Shown piece by piece: positions 16,896-26,269 of a DNA stretch of 64,000 nucleotides. The stretch's first letter is position 1, and every line of letters starts with the position of its first letter. Under the pieces are notes generated by a model. It did no database searches. It was not told the origin of the DNA and saw only the letters and a list, made by a program, of their open reading frames with translations. The stretch is from positions 1 through 64,000 of the forward strand of contig CAMIYM010000005.1 of assembly GCA_946403085.1 (NCBI GenBank), in the 5' to 3' direction. Position numbers and translations under genes: made by a program. Source of the DNA: an uncultured Clostridia bacterium (GTDB taxonomy: Bacteria; Bacillota; Clostridia; Saccharofermentanales; Saccharofermentanaceae).

Positions 16896-19283
16896 ATGAA
16901 GAAGGTTTTGATCAGACTCACAGGTCTGCTGGTAACCACGGCTATTGCTATCTCCGGAAACGGACTGGTTCTGGCAACCGAAGTCGAAGGCACAGGCAAC
17001 GAGACCGGCACAGCGACTGAAGCAACCGCTGAAGAGCCCAAGGTCGAAGAGACCTCCGCTGCTGAAGAGACAGAAGCTCCCGCAGAAACTCCTGCAGAAG
17101 ACTCCAAGAGCGAAGAGACCGCTGCTCCTGACGCAACACCCGCTGACACAGAAGACAAAGAAGCTCCCTCCCAGGAAGAAAAGTCTTCCGAAGAAGAGAC
17201 TGCAGCTTCTGCTGAATCTGAAACAACAATAGATAACGTTCAGACAGTTGAAGTAAAGGTTCCTGCTTCAAAGGCATCATCGAATGAGCCTAAAAGTAAA
17301 TACGATTATGGTGTTATTTTCTCTAGTTACAATACTGATTCCAAGCTCGTTTTCAATTATCTCCGTGAGCAAATGCCTTTAATTGCTAATGGAACAGTAT
17401 CTAGTACACGGATTAGTGTCCCTACAAGTGTTTTGACAGAGAACTATAGTTATAGAATCTCCTCTATTGGATTAGGAGCTAGTAATTTTGTCAATACTGA
17501 CGAAGAAAAAGAAGCTAATATTCAAGAAACCCTATACGACATCGTTCAAAGAAGAGTCGAGTATTCTTTTATTGTTACGACCCTCATGAATGCTTGTCCC
17601 TACGATATGTATTGGTATAACGGTTCATATGAATCAAATAGTACATATTGCTCTGTAACTTTTGGTTATTCCTATAATAGCAGCACTAAAACAATTACAG
17701 TAAGCAGTATTATTTTCAGTTTTGAAGTATCAAAAGATTATCGTGGCGCAAATGAATATACAGTGAATGCCTCAAAGGTGGCAAAAGCTATAACCGCCTA
17801 TGATAATGCTAAGGCTATAATCGAAAAATATAAAAATGCCGATGATTATAATAAGCTTTTAGGATACAAGAATGAAATATGTAAGTTGGTCTCTTTTGAT
17901 AACGCTGCATTCGGTATTTTCAACAGAGATGACATGTATGGCAATTCCTGGCAAATGATCAACGTATTTGACAGTGATCCAAATACAGATGTCATTAGTG
18001 ATGGATATGCAAGGGCATTTCAATTCCTTTGCGATAATACAACTTTTTCAAGCTCAAGAATCTATGCGCTTAGCGTTTTCGGTCAGTTGGATGCTGAGTC
18101 TCCTCATGTGTGGAATATAATCCACATGGAAGATAATAAGAATTATCTTGTAGATTTAACTAACTGTGATGGTATAGGTTATGCTGACTTCTTTATGAAG
18201 GGCGTTACATATTCTGCAGCAAACAGTTTTTCTATTCCCCAATTCAGTACTCCTTATTCATATTCCTGGGACTTATTGACGAGAATTCCCTCTGCTGATC
18301 TAAGTCTTTCCAACACAGACTATATAGGCGAAAACCAGCTTACTCCGGCCAAAGTCAATGCAACAAGTATAGCTTTGAACGATCTTATCGGCATTAATTT
18401 CAAGTTGAACCTTCCTGAAGAATTTCTTTCTGATTCAGGTGCAAAAATAAAGATTAATGATATTGATTATCAGTATGGATCTATTGACAGCAATGGCAGA
18501 TATATTGTTACCTGCAGTGTTCCTGTTGCAGAGATCGAAAAAGAACTTGTGCTCAAACTTTACAGAGGAAACGGGACATTATATCCCCTTCTTGATAAAA
18601 AAGGTTCTGAGGTTACTACAGATGGCTTTACATACTCCGTTTCTGAGTATATTAGAGAAGCAAATGCCTCAAGTTCGGGTGTTTCTGCTGAAACAATTAA
18701 AGTTCTGAAGCGTTTATCTGACTTTTCAAAAAAGTCGCGTCTTTACTTTAATCCCAACGAAAATGTAGGTTCTTATTCGGATATCGCAGGAGATATTGAT
18801 AAAGTAACAGCAGCTAATTTCTCCACCTTTGCGTTTACAGAAACCCTTGCTGCAAATGCCGGAATAAAAAGGTCCGGATCATCGTTAGCTCTTGAAACCG
18901 CTACAGAGATTAATCATAAGTTTGAATTGGATTCTGGAAAGAGCATTTACGATTACAAGTTTTATGTAAACAATCAGCTTGTAACAACATCATCAAGCGG
19001 TAACTACTTGCTTTGGTATAACAGTTCGTCCAAGAAATATGTTTTAACAATAAAAGGTATAGCGGCTTCTCACTTGCAGGATGTATACCAAGTGGTAATA
19101 AAAGATAATAATGATAGGGAAATATACAGACTGAATAATTACAGTGCATTTAGTTATGCAAATGCAGTATTTGCAAAAGCTGCAGCAGATCCTGCATATG
19201 CAAGTTCAAAAGCTAGCTTATTAGCCCTTTTGAAAGCAATGTATCTCTATAACCAGGATGCAATTGCCCGTTTTAAGACCTAA
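16896..19283 (+). CDS. Secreted transglutaminase-like protein with catalytic Cys replaced by Ser
   Basis: A 795-residue exported protein: signal peptide (about 1-27, ending LVLATE), an acidic Glu/Ala/Thr/Pro-rich linker to about 110, a transglutaminase-like domain (about 250-430), then beta-rich modules and a helical C-terminus ending LKAMYLYNQDA. His404 (SPHVWN) and Asp420 (YLVDLTN) of the triad are present, but the nucleophile position reads VISDGYARAF with Ser368 (AGT), where the paralogue next door has Cys. The domain is therefore probably not a classical thiol enzyme. The gene is a tandem duplicate of the following one and ends at a strong terminator. GGAGG precedes the ATG. Confidence 0.8.
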   Translation: MKKVLIRLTGLLVTTAIAISGNGLVLATEVEGTGNETGTATEATAEEPKVEETSAAEETEAPAETPAEDSKSEETAAPDATPADTEDKEAPSQEEKSSEEETAASAESETTIDNVQTVEVKVPASKASSNEPKSKYDYGVIFSSYNTDSKLVFNYLREQMPLIANGTVSSTRISVPTSVLTENYSYRISSIGLGASNFVNTDEEKEANIQETLYDIVQRRVEYSFIVTTLMNACPYDMYWYNGSYESNSTYCSVTFGYSYNSSTKTITVSSIIFSFEVSKDYRGANEYTVNASKVAKAITAYDNAKAIIEKYKNADDYNKLLGYKNEICKLVSFDNAAFGIFNRDDMYGNSWQMINVFDSDPNTDVISDGYARAFQFLCDNTTFSSSRIYALSVFGQLDAESPHVWNIIHMEDNKNYLVDLTNCDGIGYADFFMKGVTYSAANSFSIPQFSTPYSYSWDLLTRIPSADLSLSNTDYIGENQLTPAKVNATSIALNDLIGINFKLNLPEEFLSDSGAKIKINDIDYQYGSIDSNGRYIVTCSVPVAEIEKELVLKLYRGNGTLYPLLDKKGSEVTTDGFTYSVSEYIREANASSSGVSAETIKVLKRLSDFSKKSRLYFNPNENVGSYSDIAGDIDKVTAANFSTFAFTETLAANAGIKRSGSSLALETATEINHKFELDSGKSIYDYKFYVNNQLVTTSSSGNYLLWYNSSSKKYVLTIKGIAASHLQDVYQVVIKDNNDREIYRLNNYSAFSYANAVFAKAAADPAYASSKASLLALLKAMYLYNQDAIARFKT

Positions 19284-19297
19284 ACCGGTTTTAGCCT

Positions 19298-19337
19298 AAA
19301 GGCGATGATTTCAATTCAGAAATCATCGCCTTTTTTT
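19298..19337 (+). terminator. Strong Rho-independent terminator
   Basis: Arms GGCGATGATTT (19301-19311) and AAATCATCGCC (19320-19330) with an 8-nt loop and a T7 tract. It separates the two secreted paralogues into distinct transcripts. Confidence 0.9.
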
Positions 19338-19440
19338 ATTGGACACTTAAATACATCCTGTAAAGGTGATAAAATATCAAATATATTTTCTCAATTTGAT
19401 GAGATAATCGAATTAATTAAGGAATTGAAGGGAGACACAA

Positions 19441-21708
19441 ATGAAAAAACTGTTTATCAAATTTGCCGGTTTGGTTGTTACTTCGGCAATTGTGTTGTCC
19501 AGCAGCGGTTTAGTTCTGGCCAACGAGGTTGAAAACACCGGCGATGATGTTGTAACCGCTACTGAAGAGCCTGCAGAAGCAGTTCAGGACGAAAAAACAG
19601 AAACACCTGAGGAAAAATCTTCTGAAGAAGAAACCGACACAAACACTGATTCCGGTGCTCAGGACAAAGATAATAACGACGATCCTTCAGATAACAAAGT
19701 AACCGTTACTGAAACTCTCGATGTTACTTTCGATTTCGACAATGATGAATTGGCTGAATCTTATATCAACCATGTGTTCGGAATAGATTCTCCAAAGGCA
19801 TCGACCAAGAAAGCAGCAAAAAGGTCTTATGATCCTACTTCCAACTTAACTGAAGGCCAGAAGGCGCTGTTTAATGGTGTTAAAGATCACATTGTTCAGA
19901 TTGCAGCAGGAAATGAAACCAGCACTATTATTACTCTTGCTTCCGATAGTGTAGTTTTTACTTATCCCGTCAATAATGTGGATGACGCAAAGTCCTTGTT
20001 GCAAAAAGATATTCACGCAGTAATCAGCGCACTGTTGGCTTATTATCCGTATGATCTGTATTGGTTTGACAAAACAAATGGATCTAGTTTTGGTTTTTCA
20101 TATTCCACTTCGGCAAATTCAATAACTGTTTATCTTACACGCATTCTGTTTTCAGTTGCTGAAGAGTATCGTAAGACTGAAACTGACTTATACACTGTAG
20201 GAACAACTTTCAGCAACACTGTCGAAACTGCTCACAACAACGCTATATCCATTGTTAGCACCAATAAGAACCTGGACGATTACAAAAAGCTTGAAGCTTA
20301 CAAAGATGCGATTTGTAATTTGGTAGATTATAACCATGCTGCTGCCGATAATAATGATACGCCTTATGGAAATCCCTGGCAGCTAATCTGGGTCTTTGAC
20401 GGAAATGACTCGACCAAAGTAGTCTGTGAGGGTTACTCAAAAGCATTCCAGTATCTTTGCGAAAATACTGATTTCAGCAGTAATGAGATTTATACAGTTT
20501 GCGTAAGCGGAGATGTAGTTCTCAGATCCAATACAGGAAGCGTTACAGGTCCACACATGTGGAATGTAGTTCACATGGAAGATGGCAAGAATTATCTTGT
20601 TGATGTTACTAACTGTGATACAGGATTCTATTTGTTCATGAAAGGCTATGTAAGCACTCTCAGTAATGGATACGTAGTAAGCAATGGACGCGGACAGAAT
20701 AATGATTATCCGTATAGAGATGATAGTATATCTCTTCCTTTGGCATCCTCTGACTATGTTTATACAGAACCCGCTCAGGTTGAAAGAACAAGTATAGCGT
20801 TAAACGATCTTATCGGCATTAATTTCAAACTGGTTTTACCTGATGATTTTCTTGAAGACAGCGATGCTTATGTAGAAGTAAATGGTACAGTATGTCAAAT
20901 TGGGAATAAAGACAGTAATGGCAGATACGTTGTAACTTACAGTGTTCCTGTTGTAGAAATCGAAAAAGAACTTGTGCTTAAGCTTTATAAAGGAGACGGA
21001 ACACTATATCCACTTCTTAATAAATCAGGTTCGAATGTAACAAACGATGGCTTCGCATATTCTGTAGCTGAGTATATTACGGAGGCAAATGCTGCAGGTT
21101 CAGGAGTTTCTGATGCTACTATTACAGTATTGAAGCGTTTGGCTGATTTTTCAAAGAAATCCCAACTCTATTTCAATCCTTCTGCTAATGTAGGTTCATA
21201 TTCCGATATAGCAGGCGACATAAATAATGTTACTGTGTCAGATTTTAAGAGTTATAAATTTGAAGAATCCTACGCTGCAAATCCAGGAATAAAGAGAAGC
21301 GGATCATCATTAGCACTTGAAACTGCTACAGAGATCAATCATAAGTTTATACTTGATTCCGGAAAGGAAATCACAGATTACAAGTTCTATGTAAACAATA
21401 CTCTTGTTACTACATCTTCAACCGGAAACTATCGACTCTGGTATGACACTTCAGCAAAAAAATATGTATTAACTATAAAAGGCATAGCAGCTTCTCACTT
21501 ACAGGATGTTTATAAAATTGTGGTTACGGATAACTCCAATAATGAGGTATACCGATTGGAGAACTATAGTGCACTTAGTTATGCATATGCCGTCTTTGAT
21601 AAAGCATCAAATGATTCTGTGTATGCACAATCAAAAGCAAGTCTTATTTCACTTTTGAAAGCGATGTATCTCTATAATCAGGATGCTATTGTGCGTTTTA
21701 ACACATAA
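19441..21708 (+). CDS. Secreted transglutaminase-like protein, intact catalytic triad
   Basis: A 755-residue paralogue of the preceding gene with the same order: signal peptide, acidic linker, transglutaminase-like domain, beta modules, C-terminal helical repeat ending SLLKAMYLYNQDA. The triad is complete: Cys329 (VVCEGYSKAF), His372 (GPHMWN) and Asp388 (YLVDVTN). Proteins of this class act outside the cell as cysteine proteases or cross-linkers; no LPxTG anchor is visible. GGGAG precedes the ATG, and a terminator follows at 21746. Confidence 0.82.
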   Translation: MKKLFIKFAGLVVTSAIVLSSSGLVLANEVENTGDDVVTATEEPAEAVQDEKTETPEEKSSEEETDTNTDSGAQDKDNNDDPSDNKVTVTETLDVTFDFDNDELAESYINHVFGIDSPKASTKKAAKRSYDPTSNLTEGQKALFNGVKDHIVQIAAGNETSTIITLASDSVVFTYPVNNVDDAKSLLQKDIHAVISALLAYYPYDLYWFDKTNGSSFGFSYSTSANSITVYLTRILFSVAEEYRKTETDLYTVGTTFSNTVETAHNNAISIVSTNKNLDDYKKLEAYKDAICNLVDYNHAAADNNDTPYGNPWQLIWVFDGNDSTKVVCEGYSKAFQYLCENTDFSSNEIYTVCVSGDVVLRSNTGSVTGPHMWNVVHMEDGKNYLVDVTNCDTGFYLFMKGYVSTLSNGYVVSNGRGQNNDYPYRDDSISLPLASSDYVYTEPAQVERTSIALNDLIGINFKLVLPDDFLEDSDAYVEVNGTVCQIGNKDSNGRYVVTYSVPVVEIEKELVLKLYKGDGTLYPLLNKSGSNVTNDGFAYSVAEYITEANAAGSGVSDATITVLKRLADFSKKSQLYFNPSANVGSYSDIAGDINNVTVSDFKSYKFEESYAANPGIKRSGSSLALETATEINHKFILDSGKEITDYKFYVNNTLVTTSSTGNYRLWYDTSAKKYVLTIKGIAASHLQDVYKIVVTDNSNNEVYRLENYSALSYAYAVFDKASNDSVYAQSKASLISLLKAMYLYNQDAIVRFNT

Positions 21709-21745
21709 AAACTAAGTACTTCTTGACATAAGATTATCTAAACAT

Positions 21746-21782
21746 AGCAGCTTACCTGTTCATCGCAGGTAGGCTGCTTTTT
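21746..21782 (+). terminator. Rho-independent terminator
   Basis: AGCAGCTTACCTG and CAGGTAGGCTGCT arms with a 7-nt loop and a T5 tract, directly downstream of the second secreted paralogue. Confidence 0.85.
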
Positions 21783-21861
21783 ATGCCAGTTTTACCCCGT
21801 TTTCGCGTAGCTGTATCAAGCCCAATCGTAAAACGATATATTTTCAGGCTAAAGTTCCGGC

Positions 21862-22455
21862 TCAGCCTTTTGCTTCTGTCTCGGAAAGCTGCTCGAAATT
21901 CAGACCCTCACCGGTATTCTCCTTGTCATCCTTCCAGATGAGCTTCTTGCCGGTATGGTCAAAGAAGAAAGAGCCCTTGCCGCCTGTATAGATCTCCTTA
22001 GAAGACTCGATCTCGTTTTCAGACTTGTAAGTGACTTCTTTCTTTACGCCGTCGCTGTAGCTGATGCTCTTTGATACAGGGTCGAACTTGCCTGACATGG
22101 TCCATTCGGCTTTGTCCTTAAAGCCGCCTGCCCACTCGACACGGATCTTCGCATTATCGTCTTCACCTGCTTCTACGGTTATCTCGATCCTGCCTGAATA
22201 GAAGGTCCCTGTGAAATCCTTGAGGGAAGCCGCAGCAGTCTCTCCGGTCTCATCTGACGCCTTTGTATCGGAAGCGCCCGTTTCTGCAGTTGTCTCTCCA
22301 ATAGTGTCGAGAGCAGTGTTCTCTGTGGTCTCTTCCGCTGTGGTTGTCGCGGAAGCAGATTCCTCAGAAGTCTGACCTGCTGTGCCGTTTGAGGCGCATG
22401 CCGTAGCCGACAGAACTGTTCCTGCAAGAATAAGTGCGATCAATTGCTTTTTCAT
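21862..22455 (-). CDS. Small secreted lipoprotein
   Basis: A 197-residue lipoprotein: Lys-start signal peptide with a lipobox ending SATAC, a Thr/Glu/Ser-rich linker (about 25-85), then a roughly 110-residue beta-rich domain (FTGTFYSGRIEITVE, GGKGSFFFDHTGKKLIW). The ATG at 22455 has usable spacing from AAGGA, whereas the upstream ATG directly abuts it. The domain resembles small lipocalin-like or DUF-type beta barrels but I cannot name it. Confidence 0.75.
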   Translation of the reverse strand: MKKQLIALILAGTVLSATACASNGTAGQTSEESASATTTAEETTENTALDTIGETTAETGASDTKASDETGETAAASLKDFTGTFYSGRIEITVEAGEDDNAKIRVEWAGGFKDKAEWTMSGKFDPVSKSISYSDGVKKEVTYKSENEIESSKEIYTGGKGSFFFDHTGKKLIWKDDKENTGEGLNFEQLSETEAKG

Positions 22456-22656
22456 ATCAAATACCATTCCTTCTGCCCTGCAATTAAGGCTTAATATGCA
22501 GTTTTTATCCCCACTGCGAGAACCGATTTTACCACCGTAGTTTTGGCTGTTATGAGCAAAATCGTGGCAAAACCCGTTCTGTAACGCAAAAGAAATACCG
22601 CGCCCGAGATGCTATAATCAAGGCATTCCGCGCTGTGGATAAAGGGGGATTTTGAG

Positions 22657-23217
22657 ATGATCTTATTGGTTAATGCGTGCGTAACTGAAGATTCCAGGAC
22701 ATTAAGGCTCGCTTCCCGCCTTCTCGAAAAGCTGGACGGCGAAGTCACTGAGATCAACCTCTCAAAAGAGTCTTTCCCCGTTGTCGACGCGGCTTTTCTT
22801 AAGAAAAGGGATAAGCTTATCGAGGAGAAGAAGTGGGATGATCCTCTTTTCGCGATGGCAAGATTATTCGCCGAAGCTGAAAGGATCGTTATAGCGGCGC
22901 CTTATTATGACCTCTCGTTCCCTGCTTCACTCAAGCAGTTTTTCGAGCAGATCAACGTGTTGGGAATCACATTTGAATATAGTCCGGAGGGCTTCCCCGT
23001 TCCGCTCTGCAAGGCCGGACGCCTCTACTATGTGACGACGGCAGGCGGCGCATTCGTGCCTGAAGAATACGGATTCGGCTATGTTAAGGCACTGGCGGAG
23101 AACTTCTACGGGATAAAGGATGTAAGGCAGCTCAAGGCAGTCGGACTGGATATATACGGAGCAGATATTGAGGGTATAATGGAGAAAGCTTTCGAAGAAT
23201 GCGATAGAATAGTATGA
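22657..23217 (+). CDS. NAD(P)H-dependent oxidoreductase, flavodoxin-2 fold
   Basis: A 186-residue protein of the FMN-binding NQO/AzoR-like class. The phosphate loop is near the start (VNACVTEDSRTLRLASRLL), and PYYDLSFPASLKQFFEQINV and TTAGGAFVPEEYGFGYVKAL are the usual FMN-site segments. Known members reduce quinones, azo dyes or nitro compounds in the cytoplasm. AGGGGG lies upstream. The physiological substrate is unknown. Confidence 0.85.
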   Translation: MILLVNACVTEDSRTLRLASRLLEKLDGEVTEINLSKESFPVVDAAFLKKRDKLIEEKKWDDPLFAMARLFAEAERIVIAAPYYDLSFPASLKQFFEQINVLGITFEYSPEGFPVPLCKAGRLYYVTTAGGAFVPEEYGFGYVKALAENFYGIKDVRQLKAVGLDIYGADIEGIMEKAFEECDRIV

Positions 23218-23262
23218 GTGATGGCTCGCATTTAGGAATAAGAGCGGATTAAAGGGATAATT

Positions 23263-23598
23263 ATGAAACTTACTAAAGAAGAAAAATCAGTAATGATCAA
23301 CGGTCTTTCGACCGGAATTGCCACAATGGCATTTATCGGCCTTCCTATAGGCGTTTATATGTGGATCATCTCGATGCTCGAAAGAAGCGTCAGTTACATC
23401 ACGCAGTCAATCGCCATTATGGTCATCTGCGGCATAGCGATCGTCGGAAGCCTGGCAGCTTCGATAGTCGCGAAGGTCAAGGATAAGACAAACAAATGGG
23501 CGACAGCCAACATCGTCTACATCAGCATCATGCTGGTCATCTCGGGCCTGCTTACCTATTTCTTCATCTGGCTCATGACGACTTACGCATTCAATTGA
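23263..23598 (+). CDS. Small three-helix membrane protein
   Basis: A 111-residue integral membrane protein with three hydrophobic helices (about residues 18-37, 47-70 and 84-107) separated by short charged loops. No family recognised. AAAGGGAT lies before the ATG, 45 bp after the oxidoreductase stop, so co-transcription is possible. Confidence 0.7.
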   Translation: MKLTKEEKSVMINGLSTGIATMAFIGLPIGVYMWIISMLERSVSYITQSIAIMVICGIAIVGSLAASIVAKVKDKTNKWATANIVYISIMLVISGLLTYFFIWLMTTYAFN

Positions 23599-23627
23599 TC
23601 AGGGATCATCTTGCGGCAGGAATGACT

Positions 23628-25085
23628 TCAGGCGACCTCGTCTGATTCGTGCGCTTCAATGGCTCTCTCGTTCTGGGCCTCTTCTTCACTTGTGTCCTGT
23701 GCACCGCCGACAGGCGTCCAGCTGTCATAGATCTCGACACCCTTGAATTCCTTGGTGGCAAAGTCATAGTCGTAAACAGCCACCTGGTAATCTGTGATCT
23801 GCTTTCCGGCAGGCGCGAGGATGAAGTACACCTTCAGCTCGCCGTTGATCATGATAGGTACCGGAGAGCCGTAATAGCCGATCGTGGTCTTGGCATCGCC
23901 GCCCATCTTGCTTGTGGCATAGCTCCAGAAATCCGTTAATTCATTCTTGTCGAAGCCCTTGAGCTTGCTGATCTCTTTCCGGTAGGTCGAAGGGATCTTA
24001 TTAAGATTCTTATCGTCCATGGATGCGAGGATCTTGCAGAAAGCCGGATCTTCCTTATAGTCAGTACCCTTCACGCTGTTGTAAAGCCTTATGAGAACTT
24101 CTCTCGGGTCCATGCAATCCTTGGCTTTGAGGTTCTTATCAGCACCGAACTTGGTCGTGTTGAAGAACTTCAATATCTCCTCGTTGCTGAACTCATATTC
24201 CTGCATGACCCTTACGAGGTTCATGTCGGTCTCGCCGCTGAAGTACATCTTCTTGATCTTGTCGCTTCCGAAAATATATTCCAGGCCGTTAACAAATCCG
24301 ACTCTGGGAGGATAGCTCAATGCCGCATGGCAGAAGTATTCGGCATTGTACTTTTCGCAGCAGCCCTCAAGCATAAAAGACTGAACGACCTTTTTGAGAT
24401 CCTGGCTTTTCTCGTTGTTCATAACTGTGTTGTAGAGCACGAAAGTACCGGTCTTCGTATAAGCGACCTGCTTGTAGGTTGAATTTCCTTCGATGTGGGT
24501 ATCAATAAAATGCATCGTCTCGTGGAATGCGACGGAGTCAAACGCGTCCTGGCCTCTGACTGACAGAAGTCCCGGATCGATCTCGATAACGTTTTTCGCC
24601 TGATCGTAAATGCCGTCTGCACCCTTGTTATGATTGTATTTGAAGTTAAGTTCCTTGAGGGTCTTAAGGAAATGCTCCTCGTCCTTTTCCATTATGAATT
24701 CCGATATTATAGGGAATTCGGCATAGAAATAAGGCTTCAATAAAGTGATCTTTTCGTTGCCCTCCAAAGTCTCGGCAAACTTCTTGTAGAAGTCGTATTT
24801 GCCGTGAAGGTCAGCCTCTTCAAGTCCGTGCTCTTGGGCATCCATGACAACAAGCGTCTTGGGATCCGGCGTCGGTGAAGCTGTCGGAGTGGGCGTCTCG
24901 GACGGGTAAGTCGTCTCTTCGGGTTCATATACCGTAGGCTTCGTCTGATCCGGTGATTTAACATTTTTCGGCTTCTTGAGCTCAAAACATCCGGTGCTGA
25001 CAAATGCTGACAAAAGCACAGACGCGACCAGGGCGACGCACTTGATTCTTAAAGAAAGATACTGGATCCTGCTGTCTCTTTTCAC
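23628..25085 (-). CDS. Lipoprotein with HExxH metallopeptidase-like motif
   Basis: A 485-residue exported lipoprotein: signal peptide with a lipobox ending FVSTGC, a Pro/Thr/Glu-rich linker, then a helical domain. The segment AFHETMHFIDTH provides HExxH, and a downstream ENR-like Glu (LEGCCEKYNAEYF) could be a third zinc ligand, as in gluzincins. Near the C-terminus is a beta-rich stretch. The start is taken at GTG 25085 because GGGGAA lies 7 nt before it and it gives a clean signal peptide; ATG 25103 has no ribosome-binding site. Protease activity is inferred from the motif only. Confidence 0.7.
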   Translation of the reverse strand: MKRDSRIQYLSLRIKCVALVASVLLSAFVSTGCFELKKPKNVKSPDQTKPTVYEPEETTYPSETPTPTASPTPDPKTLVVMDAQEHGLEEADLHGKYDFYKKFAETLEGNEKITLLKPYFYAEFPIISEFIMEKDEEHFLKTLKELNFKYNHNKGADGIYDQAKNVIEIDPGLLSVRGQDAFDSVAFHETMHFIDTHIEGNSTYKQVAYTKTGTFVLYNTVMNNEKSQDLKKVVQSFMLEGCCEKYNAEYFCHAALSYPPRVGFVNGLEYIFGSDKIKKMYFSGETDMNLVRVMQEYEFSNEEILKFFNTTKFGADKNLKAKDCMDPREVLIRLYNSVKGTDYKEDPAFCKILASMDDKNLNKIPSTYRKEISKLKGFDKNELTDFWSYATSKMGGDAKTTIGYYGSPVPIMINGELKVYFILAPAGKQITDYQVAVYDYDFATKEFKGVEIYDSWTPVGGAQDTSEEEAQNERAIEAHESDEVA

Positions 25086-25197
25086 GGTTATTCCCCATCC
25101 CATATAAAGTGTCGTATTGACAGTAGAATAACAGATTCCGTCTTTGATAATCAAGAAAACCTTATTATGAGATATAATTAAAAAGATATAGGAATTT

Positions 25198-26133
25198 GTG
25201 GAAGGGCCTGTCAGGACACCCGGTTTAAGAGAAAATCAGATGAAGCTTTATACCGAATGCCATTGGGATGGCTGGGACAGAATAGTCGATATCTATACGG
25301 AGAACTGTGATCGTTTTCCGGAATACATCAACGACAGATCAACATACAAGATAATCGTCCTGGAACAGGGTGTTCTCGAGCTTATCTCAGGAAGCGAAAA
25401 GTATGAGACCAAAGCTCCCGCGCTCATACTTCTTAACCAGAACGATGTTTTCGACTGCCGCATTATCCAGGACTTCAAGGCGAGGATCATATACTTCAAG
25501 CCCTCTGTAATCCGCGAGGAATTCTCGATCGGGCGCATTGATTCCGGTGAGTTTGATAATGCATTTGGACAGTCGATCTTCCAGGACTACATGCTCGTCA
25601 GGTATTTCACATACTATCAGGATATTGCATCGAAGATCTTTCCGCTTGCTCTGAACGATCTTGCCCGTATAAAAGAGCTGTACAACTGCATGGAGAACGA
25701 GCTCCTCAGCCAGCGTGACGGCTTCTGGCCATGCCGCAGCAGATCCTACATCATAGAGATCCTGCACTTCATCACTTACTCATTCATAGTGACCGCGCCC
25801 GAAGATACAAGCTCTGCCGACCAGGAAGATTTTTCCAAGATATGCAGCTATTTAAACGAGCATATCAGCGACCAGATAACGCTCGAGATCCTCACCAAAC
25901 AATTCGCGGTCAACCGTAATAAGTTAAACGACCTGTTCATGAAGCAGTCCTCCATGACATGCCTTAACTACCTTTTAAATCTCAGGATGGACCTTGCCAA
26001 GATCCTTCTTACCAAGACGGAACTTCCCATAAGCGAGATCGGTGCACGCGTCGGGTTCCCTGATTCCAATTACTTCGCCAAGATCTTCAGACGTGAGACC
26101 GGCGTAACCCCTTCCAGATTCAGAGCTTCCTGA
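25198..26133 (+). CDS. AraC family transcriptional regulator
   Basis: A 311-residue regulator with an N-terminal cupin-like ligand domain (about 15-150; ELISGSEKYETKAPALILLNQND) and a C-terminal AraC domain with two helix-turn-helices (ITLEILTKQFAVNRNKLNDLFMK; PISEIGARVGFPDSNYFAKIFRRE). The GTG at 25198 has AGGA 5 nt upstream; ATG 25240 is the alternative. It lies just ahead of the two PEBP lipoprotein genes, which may be its targets. Confidence 0.85.
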   Translation: MEGPVRTPGLRENQMKLYTECHWDGWDRIVDIYTENCDRFPEYINDRSTYKIIVLEQGVLELISGSEKYETKAPALILLNQNDVFDCRIIQDFKARIIYFKPSVIREEFSIGRIDSGEFDNAFGQSIFQDYMLVRYFTYYQDIASKIFPLALNDLARIKELYNCMENELLSQRDGFWPCRSRSYIIEILHFITYSFIVTAPEDTSSADQEDFSKICSYLNEHISDQITLEILTKQFAVNRNKLNDLFMKQSSMTCLNYLLNLRMDLAKILLTKTELPISEIGARVGFPDSNYFAKIFRRETGVTPSRFRAS

Positions 26134-26269
26134 TATCTGTTGCTCTTTTCGCTGCCTGACACCTTTCTCCTGACACTGTGCAGATATTACTATAATCCGT
26201 GTGGATTTTTCTATTGGTGTCTCCTGCTGCTCTTGTAGAATCAAGCCAGTTTTACAGGAGGTATTTCAT

